From Schizochytrium sp. TIO01 (lineage: Eukaryota > Sar > Bigyra > Thraustochytrida > Thraustochytriidae): a stretch of DNA of 64,000 nucleotides. The notes below the pieces were generated by a model. The model did not search any database, was not told where the DNA came from, and worked only from the letters and a program-made list of their open reading frames with translations. The position numbers and the translations under genes are program-made. Positions 11,829-22,309 of the stretch are shown in pieces. The stretch lies in contig SMSO01000025.1 of NCBI GenBank assembly GCA_004764695.1, forward strand, positions 2,749,102-2,813,101, read 5' to 3'. How positions within the stretch are numbered: position 1 is the stretch's first letter; each line of letters opens with the position of its first letter.

Positions 11829-12743
11829 ACAAACTGACTCACCAAAAGATGGTAGCAAAACCTTGAACATCGCGAGAGATGCCTCAATAAGAACAGTAGT
11901 TCTGTTCTGTAGTAATAGATTGTCATCATAGAAACACTAATGCTGAAATGACCAATTATTTTGGTGCGCTTGATGGGAGAAGAGCATTTATATTGATGAG
12001 TTCTAACTTTGCTTCATTCGCAGTGGATCTGGCTTTTGCAGCTGCAGAATCTTAAAACTTGTGCACTGGGATAAGGAGCAGCTCTAAGAAGGCATAGCCT
12101 TTGCCATTGTCAGAATAAGTCCCATCCTTACTTCGGTTCGGAGTCTGAGAAAATTTATTCTCTGCAAGCCACTCGCTGTAAATTTTTAAGTAAAAGTATG
12201 CTCTCAATGAATCTTGACAAGACATAATAAATGCAATGAGTTTGTTAACCTAGCATTATCGTATGGATTCGATCTTGACGAATACGCCTTGAGGCCACCT
12301 TCAACGCAGAAGTATAGTTATGAACAGACAGAGCCAGGAGGGACGGGGTATCTACTGCTTGGTAAGGTTCTATACAGTTCTCCGTTTCAGCTGGAAAGGG
12401 GAGTTCTCTTCGTATTCATTTGTCAATTTACGTTTCTTTAATTTTCTCTGATTATATACCCTTCTTGTTACCGCCTTGAGTTTCTACCTCGAGACGAGGC
12501 GGCATTGCGTAGATAAAAAGCTGATAATATATCTTCATTCTGGGATGCCTGGGTTCCCCACGCAGCTTTTTACGATAGTTTCTATATGAGGATACACCTA
12601 TATGTCCCCTCCAGAAAAAACCTATGTCACTGGTCACTTAGGGTCTTTGCTTTTCAAAATCTATGTGTCTACGCTGACAAATACGCAATAAGAATGCGCA
12701 CGGGTCGCGAGAGTTTTTTTTTCACTGAAATCAACTCGTTCTT

Positions 12744-12805
12744 CGGCCAGTGCGTATTTTGAGAGCAAGATCATTTTGAGAGCGGTTCGACTTATCGGTA
12801 TGTTC
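12744..12805 (+). repeat. Direct repeat, copy 1
   Basis: This starts CGGCCAGTGCGTATTTTGAG, carries TTTTGAGAGC twice, and ends near CTTATCGGTATGTTC. It matches 12882-12961 with substitutions and one fewer internal unit. It lies about 350 bases upstream of the ankyrin pseudogene. Confidence 0.75.
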
Positions 12806-12881
12806 TGCATCACTAATTCTAACTAACTACTAGTTGATCTAGTAACTGGATACGCTAGGGGAGACTTTCGTTGAAGTATTT

Positions 12882-12961
12882 CGGCCAGTATGCATATTTT
12901 GAGAGCGAGATCGTTTTGAGAGCGAGATCGTTTTGAGAGCGCTTCGCCTTATCAGTATCTT
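12882..12961 (+). repeat. Direct repeat, copy 2, with internal 16-bp tandem units
   Basis: This starts CGGCCAGTATGCATATTTTG and contains three TTTTGAGAGC blocks separated by GAGATCG, then CTTCGCCTTATCAGTATCTTC. One extra TTTTGAGAGCGAGATCG unit distinguishes it from copy 1. Confidence 0.75.
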
Positions 12962-13160
12962 CCAGTAACTAACACCTACCGATCTTGAAAGAAAAGCATT
13001 TAGCTTGTCAAATCAAAACAGCAAAAGGGCAAAGTCGAGCATTGACATCAGCAAACCCTTTTTAGACAGTTGAAACATTTAGCTCTAGTTTTGCACGCAC
13101 GAGTCATCCTTTCGCACAGAGAAGAGTTTCAAAGAGCAACAATCTGCATCTAGCGAAGCC

Positions 13161-13768
13161 ATGAACGAACAGGTCATCCAGGAGAAAGAGCGTTATAGAC
13201 TTTTCCTAAAGGCAATCGTGCAAGACAACTATGACGTGGTGAAGTGGTTTATTGACTGCGAAGGAGTAGATGTGGACTGCTGTGATGACAATGGAGATAT
13301 CGCGATACGTTATGCTCATGATGGTGACGTAAAAGAATTGCTTTGTCAAAAGATTTGTTTCAAAGACCTATTCACGAACGTTGTAAACCACGGGCATTTT
13401 GATTTGGCGAGATGGCTCATCAACGAAGAGTTAATGTCTTGTAGTTACTTCTCCGGCGCAGACACTGCTCTTCACGTGTGTGCCGAGAAGGGTCTCTTCG
13501 ACTTGGTGAAGTGGCTAGAGCGAAGTGGTTAGGGCGAAGTGGACGCAAATGCCCGCAGCAAAAATAAGCGTACATCACTTCATTTGGCCGCAAGGATGGA
13601 CCACCTCGATGTAAGGACGGGAAGACAGCTTTTCACATCGCTAGAACAAGAAAGTTTATTTAGGTGGCTTATCAAAGAAGCAATGCAGATAAAAACATCT
13701 GCAACCAAGATGGGAAAAGGGCATTGATCTCTCAGGGTCTGCGCAGGACTAAGCATCTCAAATCGTAG
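13161..13768 (+). pseudogene. Decayed ankyrin-repeat gene
   Basis: From the ATG at 13161 the frame encodes 123 residues with ankyrin-like helices (DVVKWFIDCEGVDVDCCDDNG, TALHVCAEKGLFDLVKWLE). It then hits a TAG at 13530-13532. The same frame resumes with another ankyrin unit (TSLHLAARMDHLDV). Around 13612 the homology moves to another frame (DGKTAFHIARTRKF), around 13660 back to the first (RWLIKE), and around 13683 again to the second (NICNQDGKRAL), ending at TAG 13766-13768. One nonsense codon and several shifts indicate a pseudogene. The TAG sits inside a 14-bp tandem duplication containing GCGAAGTGG. An intact ancestor would have been an ankyrin-repeat protein of unknown partner. A short expressed remnant from the first ATG cannot be excluded. 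Confidence 0.7.
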
Positions 13769-15002
13769 AAATCAGACTAAAAAAAAAAGACAATAAACCT
13801 CATTTTCATTTTATTGAGCCAAATCCTAAATCAATGATCTTCAAAACATTTTAAAGCGTACCTCCACAATAAATCAGCTACATTTGAACCTTTTCAAATG
13901 CCACTTTTTATATTGAATGTTGAAATTATTCCATTGTGAGCCCAAAGCACCATTTCCAGTGGCATTTCTATTGAAGTTACAATCATTAAGCCGTAAGATA
14001 TCCAAACAAAGTATAAACTATCATAAAATAAGCTTTCAATCACTAAACTTTCTGGTTATTCCGTGACGGTGGGGAGGAAAGCTGCAGTGATTTGAAGGTT
14101 TTCATGTTTCCTTGCGTCGCTGTCATGTATAAAGAACCCCCCTCCCCCCCAAATTTAAAATCGATAACTCTGTCAATAATTTGAGACAGTTTGTCGCTAG
14201 TAATTTAAACAGTTATGTGATCAAGTCTCTCAATCCTTTTCTCATGCCTGCCTGAAGGCTCAAGGAGACTTGTAACTTCCATATGAAAAGGAACCGTGGA
14301 ATATTGCAAAAAAGGCAACATCCTCTCTAAAAGTGTCATTGAACCTAGGCCCCATGGGACTACCAGGATCATTCTGTACTTTAGTTTGCCTTCCAAAGGC
14401 TCCAGTTTGGCCTGTAACCTATTTCTGCTGTGATCTTAGCTATATGTCTTTCGTCTCCTTCATTGTGAAACTAAATGACTCACTGCTCTGCTAGTGCCGA
14501 GGTCGTAGCCAAGTACGCATATTTCTATAGGAATACCTGCCTAGGGTACAAAATACTTTGTCCAGAAACAGCATTTTGAGGAGATTAAAAAATTAAAAGA
14601 CAAGGTAATTCCTTACCAGCACCTATATCCAATTAGTTTTACATCAGGTACGCCCCATTAACCTCACTATGTACCCATATTTGTATCAAACTATCAATCA
14701 CAACAACCCATTTGGTGAAAAATTTGCGTTGTGCATGCGAGGTGGTTGGTGGTTGGCTGGATGGCTGAGATCCTCGTGAGATCTGTGCCTTTCCTTTGCT
14801 CTACCTTCGTTGCGTTCTCGCTCCGTTGCGTTGTAGAAGGGGAAAGGAGAGCCGAGGACGGCTAGGTCCGCGAGAGCTCCATCCCTGTTCCCAGCCACTT
14901 CAGATTGTGAAGCGCCCGCCATCTAGCTGTCTGAAGGCTTTGCTCGTGTGTTCGTTGGTGGTTGGTTGCTCGATTGTTCCTTCATCCATTTGACACACAT
15001 AC

Positions 15003-15112
15003 ATACTGTATATACTGTATATATACATACATACATACATAAAATCAATTAATCAATCAATCTATCAATCAATCAATTAATCAATCGATCAACGAATGAA
15101 TCATCGATTGAC
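15003..15112. repeat. ATAC and ATCA tetranucleotide repeats
   Basis: A TGTATATAC stretch runs into (ATAC)n, then into degenerate (AATC)n units. It is the first of three simple-repeat blocks before CTP synthase. Confidence 0.8.
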
Positions 15113-15226
15113 CAACAAACGATATGAAAGTAATTACGAAGGTCCATGTAAGTGATAGATATGGTGAATCAACTCGGTTTCGCAGCGATTCATTGATTTC
15201 TTCTGAAGAAGTCATGTCATGCATGT

Positions 15227-15405
15227 CATTCGTTCATTTATTTATTCATTCATTCATTAATTTATTCATTCATTCATTCATTCATTTATTCATTCATTCA
15301 TTCATTCATTTATTCATTCATTCATTCATTCATTCATTCATTCATTCATTTATTCATTCATTCATTCATTCATTCATTCATTTATTCATTCATTCATTCA
15401 TTTAT
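15227..15405. repeat. ATTC tetranucleotide array with ATTT interruptions
   Basis: About 180 bases of (ATTC)n are interrupted at intervals by ATTT, giving a higher-order pattern. It reads open in frame as a Phe-Ile-His-Ser repeat but is not a credible protein. Confidence 0.95.
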
Positions 15406-15537
15406 CAATGATGGCAACATTTGAAGAGTTCATTGCGTTGGGCATTGCTTAGTGATTCATTTGCTGAGCGATAAGTTGTTGCTTCTTGGGCGAGTGCTTG
15501 CTTTATTTAATTTTGAGTTTGGGTGTCTGAGTGATCG

Positions 15538-15613
15538 TTTGTTCGTTTGTTTGTTTGCTTCTTTGCTTGTGTGTTTGTTTGTTTGTGTGTTTGTTTGTTT
15601 GTTTGTTTGTTTA
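15538..15613. repeat. GTTT tetranucleotide repeat
   Basis: Repeated GTTT units have GTGT and GCTT variants. The block lies in the upstream flank of the CTP synthase gene. Confidence 0.85.
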
Positions 15614-15964
15614 TGAGGTTGATGAATTGCTGAGTATGGATTATTTTTTGTTTTGCATTAGAGGTAGATGGGTAAATAGGCTTTGTATGTGGGGGGATTT
15701 ATGATGGGATTTATGGATGGATTGTTTGTTTGTTTGACTTTGTTTGCGAATGTTTCACTGTGTGGGTTTTATTCTCTACTTAATGAGTGGAGTACTCCAT
15801 AGTGGATTTGCTTGGCTTATAAGTGGTTCTAAGAGGCCTCTTTCTGTGGCCCGAGACCGCTCTGTCCATACAGAGCAGACAAAGTCAAACGGAGCCTCGG
15901 CAAACCGGCAACGGAGCGGAGCTGACCGGAGCTGAGCGGAGTATAGCAGAGCAGAGCAGCAGCG

Positions 15965-17872
15965 ATGTCGCAGCGCAAGCAAGCCCACCTCCGCGCGAGC
16001 TCCCCTATCAACATGGGTGCCGACACGCGCTTCATCTTCGTGACTGGTGGAGTGGTCTCTGGCCTTGGCAAGGGCATCACCATCTCTTCCATCGGCCGTC
16101 TGCTCAAGGCCAGCGGCATCTCCGTCACCAGCATCAAGGTTGACCCTTACCTTAACGTCGATGCCGGAACTATGGCCCCCCAGGAGCATGGTGAGACTTT
16201 CGTGCTTGATGATGGTGGTGAGACTGACCTTGACCTCGGTAACTACGAGCGCTTCCTCGACATCATGCTCACGAAGGACCACAACATCACTACCGGCAAG
16301 GTGTACCAGAATGTGATTGAGCGTGAGCGTCGCGGAGACTTCCTTGGTAAGACCGTCCAGGTCGTGCCGCACATCACCAACGAGATCCAGGACTGGATTG
16401 CTCGCGTCGCACAGATCCCTGTCGATGGCACAACTAACGCCCCGGATGTCTGCCTTGTTGAGGTTGGTGGCACCGTTGGTGATATCGAGTCGATGGTGTT
16501 CCTCGAGGCCATCCGCCAATTCCAGTTCCGCGTGGGCCGCGAGAGATGCTGCCTTGTACACGTTTCACTGGTGCCGGTGCTTGGTTCCGTGGGAGAGCAA
16601 AAGACCAAACCCACTCAGCATGGCATCAAGGAGCTCATGTCGCTTGGCCTGAGCGCAGACATCATCGTGTGCCGGTCCTCCGAGGTTGTGGAGGAGTCCA
16701 CCCGCAAGAAGATCAGCCAGTTCTGCCATGTGGACCCTTCCTGCGTCATTAGCGTCCACGACGTTAGCAACATCTACCACGTGCCGCTTATTCTTGAGCA
16801 GCAGGGTCTTCACACCATCCTCAAGGAGTCTCTTGGACTCGGCAGCAGAATGTCTGACACGCTCGACCTCGACACCTGGCGCAAGCTCGCCAACACTGTC
16901 GACGAGGCCACTGAGGAGGTCGTCATCGCCGTCTGCGGAAAGTACACCAGCCTTCACGACTCTTACCTCAGTGTGCTCAAGGCGCTCAAGCACTCTGCCA
17001 TCGCAGAGAACAAGCTCCTCGTCACCTCCTGGATCGAGTCCTCCGACCTCGAAGAGGACACCAAGCGCACTGATGCTGCTGCCTATGAACAGGCTTGGGC
17101 AAAGCTTCGCCAAGCTGACGGTATTCTCATCCCCGGAGGCTTCGGAAACAGAGGTGTCGAGGGCAAAATCGCTGCAGCAAAGTACGCCAGAGAAAGCTGC
17201 GTGCCTATGCTCGGAGTTTGCCTTGGAATGCAAGTCATGGTTATTGAGTTTGCGCGCAACGTTCTTGGCTGGACCAACGCTACCTCAGATGAGGTTGACG
17301 AGAAGGCCGAGAAGAAGGTTATCATCAAGATGCTCGAGCACCACCAGGGACAAATGGGAGGTACCATGCGTCTCGGTAGCCGCCGTACCAACCTTCACGC
17401 TCTCCCCGAGGAGGTTGCACAGCCCAAGAGTATTGCAAGCCTCATCTATGAGGGTGTGGACCATGTCATGGAGAGACACCGCCACAGATACGAGGTGAAC
17501 CCGGATTGCATCGCGGATTTCGAAAACAATGGACTTCACTTCACTGGTAAGGACGAGCTTAATGAGCGTATGGAGATGACTGAGCTCCCACGTGCCAAGC
17601 ACCCGTTTTACTTCGGAGTTCAGTTCCACCCCGAACTCAAGTCCCGCCCCCTCCGCCCGTCCCCTCCTTTCCACGGCTTTGTGCTTGCTGCAAGCAAAGG
17701 TTTTGCCAAACACTATGGCGTGCCCGAGTCCGAGGCCCAGCCCGTAGTGCCCCCACTCCCAACTCCCCGCAACGTCAAACGCAAAGACTCTGTTAATGAA
17801 TTCCGCGATGACTCTGCCGCCCCGGGTGTCTCCACCATGAAGCGCCCTCGCGTCATTTCTGACAGCGCATAA
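15965..17872 (+). CDS. CTPS: CTP synthase (glutamine-hydrolysing)
   Basis: The protein has 635 residues and converts UTP to CTP with ATP and glutamine, the last step of pyrimidine nucleotide synthesis in the cytosol. The N-terminal synthetase domain has the family signature [13 protein letters not shown] near residue 25-37 and the conserved [12 protein letters not shown] stretch. The C-terminal class I glutamine amidotransferase domain has the nucleophile Cys419 in GVCLGMQ and the His555/Glu557 pair in QFHPE. A Ser/Pro/Arg-rich tail ends the protein. The first ATG adds 16 residues before a second ATG at 16013; family members start near the latter, so either may be used. Codons end mostly in G or C, unlike many neighbours, suggesting high expression. 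Tetranucleotide repeats flank it on both sides. It is convergent with the CEP19-like gene. Confidence 0.97.
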   Translation: MSQRKQAHLRASSPINMGADTRFIFVTGGVVSGLGKGITISSIGRLLKASGISVTSIKVDPYLNVDAGTMAPQEHGETFVLDDGGETDLDLGNYERFLDIMLTKDHNITTGKVYQNVIERERRGDFLGKTVQVVPHITNEIQDWIARVAQIPVDGTTNAPDVCLVEVGGTVGDIESMVFLEAIRQFQFRVGRERCCLVHVSLVPVLGSVGEQKTKPTQHGIKELMSLGLSADIIVCRSSEVVEESTRKKISQFCHVDPSCVISVHDVSNIYHVPLILEQQGLHTILKESLGLGSRMSDTLDLDTWRKLANTVDEATEEVVIAVCGKYTSLHDSYLSVLKALKHSAIAENKLLVTSWIESSDLEEDTKRTDAAAYEQAWAKLRQADGILIPGGFGNRGVEGKIAAAKYARESCVPMLGVCLGMQVMVIEFARNVLGWTNATSDEVDEKAEKKVIIKMLEHHQGQMGGTMRLGSRRTNLHALPEEVAQPKSIASLIYEGVDHVMERHRHRYEVNPDCIADFENNGLHFTGKDELNERMEMTELPRAKHPFYFGVQFHPELKSRPLRPSPPFHGFVLAASKGFAKHYGVPESEAQPVVPPLPTPRNVKRKDSVNEFRDDSAAPGVSTMKRPRVISDSA

Positions 17873-18618
17873 GCTTCTGCGTGACCGTAATACTTTCGTG
17901 CATGCATACATGACTCACTGTCAACTTTACACTCAGCCGGCCGCCTGGTCGATCGACCGACCCAACCAACCCAACCAACCAACCAACCCAACCAACCAAC
18001 CAACCGAGCAACGAACCGAGTAACGAACCGAGCAACGGACCGACTCTGCCGATCGACTGACCTACACAATCTACAAAACTCCCTTTCTTGGTTCCTCAAT
18101 GTCTTCACGCTGCAGACATACATGCCTTTTCTTTGAATGATCACTGGCGCTCTGACTAGCAAGCTACTTAGAGGACAAGAAATGCACAAGAAGATAGCTC
18201 ACACATCCTATCGCCCTTGCTAATGAAGACAAAATTTACTTCCTACTACAGATTTGCTTGACTAACTGACAACCCAAGGGACTCCATCGCTTTCGCGAAT
18301 TCATCTCGAGTTATGTTCGTATTTATCGCGCTGTGCTTCATCGACCGATGATATCCTTTTCTTCTTTCTTTGTCAGGATGCTTAGCTGATTATTTTCGCC
18401 TACCTGCACGTTCTAAACACCCCGTCTTCCACTTCTCCACTCGCAAAAACAAAGCAAACTTAAAAAAATTCTAGATATAAGATAATATGAAGCTAACATG
18501 TTTAGTTATAATTGAGAATACCAATCAGAATTTGTATCAAGAATCCATACTCTGATTCTCCCCATCACGAGTCGTCTTTTCCTCGCTAGGTTAATCTGCG
18601 TCTCTCCATCAATTTCTC
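17873..18618. other. Intergenic region between convergent CTP synthase and CEP19-like genes
   Basis: It contains the CCAA repeat block listed separately and otherwise ordinary AT-rich 3' flank. No gene was seen. Confidence 0.5.
17960..18032. repeat. CCAA tetranucleotide repeat running into GAGCAACGAACC units
   Basis: Repeats of CCAA with extra C are followed by two or three GAGCAACGAACC-type units. It starts about 90 bases after the CTP synthase stop. Confidence 0.85.
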
Positions 18619-19113
18619 CTATTCTTCTTCCTGATCTTTATTGTTGTCTTCATCGTCTTCATCATCGTCATCCCAAGAAGCTGCGCTTAAATCTTCTTCA
18701 TCATGTGAAAATTCAACTTTGCGATCGTAGATGTAGGATGGGTCTCCAGGCCGAACAACATTTTTGGAAAAGGTTGTGTCCATCTCAGCTTTAGCCTGTT
18801 TTAATACTGATGGCGCGGCTTTGTTGAGATCGTCACCATGTTCGATTGCATTCTTGGCTCGGTGACGATCCACAAGAGCCTGGATAGCATCTGAGAGTGC
18901 TCGTCTTGATTTGCCAACAACCTCTGCCTTTTGGTTAACTTCAAGTCTGTCTTGAATCTCTTGTGTAATGCTTCGTAGTTTACGACGATCGAAGATGTTC
19001 CAGCCCTCACGGAAATCAAATTTTACCAAGTCTCGACTTCCGTTTACACGCTCAACTTCCGCTACAAGCTTGGGTGGAGAGTACTGGACTCCAAATCGTA
19101 GAACTTGCGCCAT
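18619..19113 (-). CDS. CEP19: CEP19-like centrosomal/ciliary protein
   Basis: The protein has 164 residues from an ATG. The N-terminal LRFGVQYSPPKLVAEVE fits the CEP19 start (basic residues, then F-x-PP). The middle is helical, with a conserved DLNK-like segment (GDDLNKAAPSVLKQAK). The C-terminal block DPSYIYDRKVEF followed by a Trp-Asp pair matches the CEP19 signature DPNFVYD...VEF...WD. The tail is strongly acidic. In animals and algae CEP19 acts at the mother centriole/basal body, recruiting RABL2 and IFT to the ciliary base. The length is close to the animal protein (~160). Together with CFAP61 in this window it supports a flagellated life stage. It lies ~420 bases downstream of the EEP-FN3 gene on the same strand. 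Confidence 0.85.
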   Translation of the reverse strand: MAQVLRFGVQYSPPKLVAEVERVNGSRDLVKFDFREGWNIFDRRKLRSITQEIQDRLEVNQKAEVVGKSRRALSDAIQALVDRHRAKNAIEHGDDLNKAAPSVLKQAKAEMDTTFSKNVVRPGDPSYIYDRKVEFSHDEEDLSAASWDDDDEDDEDNNKDQEEE

Positions 19114-19533
19114 GATCTATTCGCTCTCCAGTTTATAATTAGAATGTATTGCTGACTCGTGTGAAACCTAGCCTTGTCCCCCATTCCAATTTCACTTATT
19201 CTGCAAATAGCTCCCCAATAGATCCGTTGCATGTAAATATCTGTAGTATATATATATTTTTAATTTTTTTTTTTTTAAATACACAAACAATTGAACTAGA
19301 CAAAATAACAAACAGCGATGATGTTTCCTTTTTCATTGGAAAGGAGAAAGTCATGATATGTCTCGACTTTCAGGCTATCTCTGAAGATTATGCTAATAAT
19401 ACTTCACCGAAGTATATTCAAAATCACAAAAGCAAAAAAAACTATGATGTTGTTGTTTTTGTTTCCCTGTAGTGAAATCGAAAAAAAAAAAAAAAAGAGG
19501 TATGATACATAGCATTTGGTTGAAAGTATATGT
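19114..19533. other. Short intergenic region
   Basis: AT-rich spacer with homopolymer runs (poly-T near 19266, poly-A near 19482) between two minus-strand genes. It should contain the CEP19-like promoter and the EEP-FN3 3' end. The plus-strand frame here has no domain signature. Confidence 0.45.
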
Positions 19534-21342
19534 CTAGCTCCACCGACTTGCTAAATGGGCTTGCGAAAAAGAAAATTCGCAAAGAAGAGAAATATGGTCA
19601 GATGGGTGGTGCGTATTTGGAAACCATTTATGAAAAAGATTTTCATTTGGACGTTTTCGAGGTTGCCAAGCACCAGTATAAGCTCTGTTAGGGACATTCT
19701 TTGTTTCGCCTAGTTCATAATTAAGCTCTGTGTGCATAGGGTCAGGGTCCCAATGCGATGGCAAAGCATCGTGTATATCATCAATAAGCTGCGGCCGACG
19801 AATGTCGGCCTTTGGCATTATAACTGATGCACTATCAGAAATCTCTAACACGCGTTCTGGCCTAAGTTGCTCTCGTGAAAAAAATATATAATCGACACAA
19901 CCACGAAAACGCTCCGTGTTAAGTGTATAGGGTGGTTCATAGTCGTCTTGTAAAGATGCATACGCTGATCCTACGTTCAACATATGCACAAGACCTGCGT
20001 GTCGAGAGCCACCAATTTGGCTTCGGGTTGGATTAATGTCAAGATTTAAAGTTCTATCTTCATACTTGGGAGTTAATGAGATGTCGAGCTCAAATCCACC
20101 TTGGGCCTTGTCAGAGCCTTCCCAAAGACTTGCGTCAACCCATTGGTCAAGTGTCTCAACTGGCTCTTGTAAAATAACCTCTGCGGGTTCTGTTGGATGT
20201 TTCAGAACATGATTTAAAGGGGGTAACATTGTATTCCCATTCGTAGTTACTGGCGCACATGGTTGACTGAATTCAGCTTGGCCGACTGCGCTTACTCCAG
20301 CAACTACAAACTCGTATGTTAATCCAGCACCAAGTCCTGACATGTTCGCCTCTCGCCAAGGCCCATCGTTGTCGATTGCAGAGAGTGGGAAAAAGGCAGG
20401 GTCGTCAAAGCCTCTTGAGGTGTTTCCACCACAACGACGGCGAATAACATACCCTTGCAATGCAGCATCCCCTGGCGCAGGCGCCCTCCACCGTACACGT
20501 ACATGTGATTGGGCCACAACCTTCGCTTCAGGTCTTTCTTCAATTGTTGAAGGTTTGCGGAGTTCATGTGGAAATTTCCCTCGTGTTACGAGCGTGTAAA
20601 GCTCGGACTGTTGAAGGAAGTTGAACGATCCACACATTATGACTGGGAGTTGAAAATCAGCATTGAAGCGCTCCACCGTTCTTACAAGCATAAGTACTTG
20701 TTTTCTCTGAACATTGATTAGGTCAGCTGTTGAAGGAGAAACTAATTGAACATTAGTGATAACAAGAGCTGACGGGTGGTCCGAGTCCTCCCAAGGCTGG
20801 ATTGCAACAATGATGCCAACGTTGTCTTGCTGTAAGCGACAGCTTGGTCTTTCTTCGCCTAAAAACTCGCCTGCATTATTAAAATCTATAGTCTCTGATC
20901 GAAAAAGCTGAAACTTGGAGCGCGAGTAAAATGTTGCTACCCCATCTTCGTGGCGCCTACCTCGTTTAGTGTAGATCCCGTCATAGCCGGCTCGACTTAG
21001 TTGTGGTTGCCACCAGAGATCATAATTATCAACCTCTTGGAGACACAGCACATCTGGTTCTTGCGCTAGAACCTCCTTCAGCAACCTTTGCTTACGTTGG
21101 TGCCAGTTGATGTCTGCGCCATCGCAATAGCCATACTTGGGACCTTTCAGCTTGCGCTGCGCTAGAACGTTATAGGATAGAACCTTAAAGCGAGGACCTG
21201 ATGTTTCCGGTGCGCTGCTGTTTCTCCGTCTTCCCTTTTCAGCGGCTTTCCCCGCTGGCAACCGCTGCCCAAATGGACCTGGTGCCTCACTAGCTTCGAG
21301 CCAGCCTCGAGAGGCACCTGGGGCGCTATCCTGTCTTTTCAT
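19534..21342 (-). CDS. Endonuclease/exonuclease/phosphatase-fold protein (CCR4/ANGEL-like) with inserted FN3 domain
   Basis: The first ATG in frame (21342) gives 602 residues; the frame is open further upstream without an ATG. The N-terminal half carries CCR4-family motifs: FKVLSYNVLAQ (Asn ~58), CLQEVD (Glu ~103), and later PSDHISLLCEF (His ~583). Two usual catalytic positions differ. The His of the NTHL motif is Gln in VITNVQLVSP (~199), and the Asp of CGDFN is Ser in CGSFN (~239). Between the CGSFN motif and the C-terminal part is a ~100-residue fibronectin type III-like domain (~270-367; VRVRW, YVIRRR, TYEFVVAGVSAVGQAEFS). CCR4/ANGEL relatives are deadenylases or 2',3'-phosphatases acting on RNA. 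The substitutions suggest altered or lost catalysis, with FN3 as a binding module. The fold call is strong; the activity is uncertain. Confidence 0.85.
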   Translation of the reverse strand: MKRQDSAPGASRGWLEASEAPGPFGQRLPAGKAAEKGRRRNSSAPETSGPRFKVLSYNVLAQRKLKGPKYGYCDGADINWHQRKQRLLKEVLAQEPDVLCLQEVDNYDLWWQPQLSRAGYDGIYTKRGRRHEDGVATFYSRSKFQLFRSETIDFNNAGEFLGEERPSCRLQQDNVGIIVAIQPWEDSDHPSALVITNVQLVSPSTADLINVQRKQVLMLVRTVERFNADFQLPVIMCGSFNFLQQSELYTLVTRGKFPHELRKPSTIEERPEAKVVAQSHVRVRWRAPAPGDAALQGYVIRRRCGGNTSRGFDDPAFFPLSAIDNDGPWREANMSGLGAGLTYEFVVAGVSAVGQAEFSQPCAPVTTNGNTMLPPLNHVLKHPTEPAEVILQEPVETLDQWVDASLWEGSDKAQGGFELDISLTPKYEDRTLNLDINPTRSQIGGSRHAGLVHMLNVGSAYASLQDDYEPPYTLNTERFRGCVDYIFFSREQLRPERVLEISDSASVIMPKADIRRPQLIDDIHDALPSHWDPDPMHTELNYELGETKNVPNRAYTGAWQPRKRPNENLFHKWFPNTHHPSDHISLLCEFSFSQAHLASRWS

Positions 21343-22309
21343 CAAACCCTCGAAGCAGGAGATTGACTCAAAGTTGCAAATATGCCAGCAAGAATTTATG
21401 CATACTACTTTAATTGCTCTGATTGTTAGCACGAGTAGCAATAAATAACCCTAGCTAGGCCTACATCACAATGGAAACGCTAAGGTATTACTATTTATAT
21501 ATAGTCTTACACAAGTGAGATTGATGCGTCAAGGTGAAATATTCGACGTAATGCAACATAGTCTACCATGCTTCAGCACGGTTGATTGATTTATAAGCTT
21601 TTTATATACTACCTACTTTGTAGCAAGAAGTAATTGAAGACATATAAGATAAGTTACCCCCTCTTGAAAGCAAGCTTTCCCACGACATGCTTCATCATAA
21701 GTGCAGTTGTACACGTAAAACACATATTTGAATAACAGCATTCAAAGATTCGGAGTGGAAAGATAAAGTGGAAACCCCAAATAACTCAAAACATGGCTTT
21801 GTGTTTACCAAGTCAAAACTCCCTTTGTTTTTATTATAACCACTGGACTAATTCAATGTGTTCATAGATGTAAACTAAGGTTGCCACAGGACAACTGATT
21901 GCATGTTCAATCATGGAATCTGAAGGAGTACATAATTTCAGGTTTTTATCTTGCACAGCCCATCACAACCCTTGAAATTATGAAAATGATCTCCTCGATG
22001 TACTTCGATGTCGGACAAATTCGAGTCAAGTTGAGTTAACCAAGTAAGGTTTACATGGCGATGTCAAATAGGCTTGTCGTTGCTGCCTACCATGGAATGA
22101 TGGAACGATAGCTACATTAAGAGAGGAAGAGCTTTCGATTTCATATCAATTCGAAATCACCAGTATCATGGATTGAGAATAAGAAGAAGCAGTAGATATT
22201 AATTTGGAATGCATTAAGTTTGTGTAGATTTTGACACATCTTTTCGTAGTAGTTTACAGTGAGCCCAGAGCAATGTATGGCGGAGACGATGAAACCTTAA
22301 AGTTAGAAA
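21343..22309. other. Intergenic region
   Basis: About 970 bases between two minus-strand genes. It contains the open but ATG-less upstream extension of the EEP-FN3 frame (to ~21441) and nothing else recognisable. Confidence 0.4.

Larger units (their letters stand above)
7384..12700. other. Gene-poor region with no supportable coding sequence
   Basis: About 5.3 kb has only short, compositionally poor frames (for example 7533-7892 and 10306-10566) that lack any domain signature. It contains a poly-T tract followed by AT repeats near 9.7 kb, a small perfect hairpin at 11809-11828 and CTA/CAA-rich simple sequence near 11.44-11.50 kb. The 5' flank of the protease lies at its left end. No tRNA-like B box with matching arms was found. 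Confidence 0.45.
13769..15964. other. Non-coding region rich in tetranucleotide repeats, upstream of CTP synthase
   Basis: No convincing gene was seen. The right half (15.0-15.8 kb) is almost entirely simple sequence, listed separately. The last 60 bases before the CTP synthase ATG are purine-rich with repeated CGGAGCTGA-like and GCAGA units, probably its 5' leader. Confidence 0.5.

Noticed and set aside
15124-15411. 95-codon frame of Phe-Ile-His-Ser repeats
   Set aside because: It is just the translation of the ATTC microsatellite.
16565-17233. 222-codon minus-strand frame inside CTP synthase, and other antisense frames there
   Set aside because: The G/C-ending codon bias of CTP synthase removes antisense stops; the plus strand carries all family motifs.
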